From Qipengyuania xiapuensis (GTDB lineage Bacteria > Pseudomonadota > Alphaproteobacteria > Sphingomonadales > Sphingomonadaceae): a stretch of DNA of 64,000 nucleotides. Below, piece by piece: positions 63,559 to 64,000 of the stretch. The position numbers and the translations under genes were made by a program. The stretch spans positions 663,001 through 727,000 of the forward strand of contig NZ_JAIGNL010000002.1 of the NCBI RefSeq assembly GCF_019711395.1. Reading direction: 5' to 3'. The notes beneath the pieces were generated by a model. That model saw nothing but the letters and a program-made list of their open reading frames with translations, had not been told where the DNA came from and ran no database searches. How positions within the stretch are numbered: the stretch's first letter is position 1; each line of letters begins with the position of its first letter.

Positions 63559-64000
63559 TCCGGTTGGCGAGCCTCGCTCTAGCCCTGGCCTTCGCCGCGC
63601 CCGCGAGTGCGCAGGACAGCAAGGGAGAGGTGACTCCACTCTTTGCGAGCGACGAGACACTCGAGGTCACCATTACCGGCCCGGTCGGGCACATTTCGCG
63701 CCGCGCGCAACGTTCTACCGATCCCTACCCCGCGCAGATCGAGGTCGCGGGCGAGACCCACGCGATCACGCTTGCTGCGCGCGGAAAGTCGCGGCGCAAG
63801 CGCGAGAACTGCCGCTTCCCGCCGCTGCGCGTCGCCTTCCCCAAGAAACCGGATGAGAGCTCGCTCTTCCACCGCCAGGGAAGCATCAAGCTGGTTACCC
63901 ACTGCCGTGACCGAGATGCATCGGAGCAGACGATCCTGCGCGAATATGCCGCCTACCGGCTCTACAATATCGTCACGCCAGAAAGCCTGAGGGTGAGGCT
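63555..64000 (+). CDS. secreted protein of unknown function (C-terminus cut by window edge)
   Basis: ATG 63555 overlaps the stop of the phosphatase. It opens a signal peptide (MIRLASLALALAFAAPASA) and a mature region that is basic and rich in Arg (RGKSRRKRENC) and is still open at the window end (148 codons seen). The segments IKLVTHCRDRDASEQ and YAAYRLYNIVTPESLRVRL suggest a conserved soluble domain. I do not recognise the family. Coupling to the phosphatase suggests a shared role in the periplasm. Confidence 0.65.
   Translation, partial: MIRLASLALALAFAAPASAQDSKGEVTPLFASDETLEVTITGPVGHISRRAQRSTDPYPAQIEVAGETHAITLAARGKSRRKRENCRFPPLRVAFPKKPDESSLFHRQGSIKLVTHCRDRDASEQTILREYAAYRLYNIVTPESLRVR

Overview
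The window is high-GC, densely packed chromosomal DNA from an alphaproteobacterium, most likely a sphingomonad (order Sphingomonadales, possibly Erythrobacteraceae). I base that on protein character and local gene orders: a membrane-anchored cytochrome c divergent from prephenate dehydratase; Smr-MltA-Tim44 divergent from secB-murJ-trpS; and GapR (DUF2312)-DUF1244 divergent from pyruvate kinase. The genus is an inference. I see no rRNA, tRNA, CRISPR, insertion sequence, integrase or prophage.

Layout. 1-9.1 kb holds metabolic and envelope genes: cytochrome c (cut by the window edge), pheA, a fatty-acid-desaturase-like protein, isoaspartyl peptidase, a TM-helix-repeat channel-like protein, an S9 peptidase and an SDR. 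9.1-13.3 kb is the most distinctive part. A leftward operon of bufferin type (bufA2-bufB-bufC) diverges from bufA1-doxX-sigF-nrsF. The shared intergenic region carries two exact copies, one on each strand, of the motif GTAACC-N16-CGAA, the promoter reported for Caulobacter SigF. This looks like a self-contained metal/oxidant-responsive module that makes modified copper-binding peptides. 13.3-24.3 kb has a DUF885 protein, ZntB, IspG followed by a same-strand run (membrane protein, thioredoxin-like lipoprotein, flavoprotein, histone-deacetylase-like protein, L,D-transpeptidase-like protein), a large L,D-transpeptidase and an EamA transporter. 24.2-33.6 kb has aconitase and a rhodanese lipoprotein, a ruvA...ruvB operon interrupted by three unrelated genes, aroC and an MsrQ-like heme protein. 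33.6-39.2 kb is a peroxide-defence block: ahpC, ahpF, katG, each followed by a clear terminator. 39.2-53.4 kb carries cell-envelope, secretion and translation genes (mltA, secB, murJ, trpS, gltX), pyk, an old-yellow-enzyme relative and a GGDEF-EAL protein. 53.5-62.1 kb is rpoB-rpoC, followed by a strong terminator and not adjacent to ribosomal protein genes. The window ends with a periplasmic PPP-type phosphatase and a cut secreted protein.

Shared traits. Many same-strand neighbours overlap by ATGA, suggesting translational coupling, and many convergent pairs abut or overlap at their 3' ends with no room for a terminator. Start codons were moved inward from the longest reading frame wherever a ribosome binding site, signal peptide or family N-terminus supported it.
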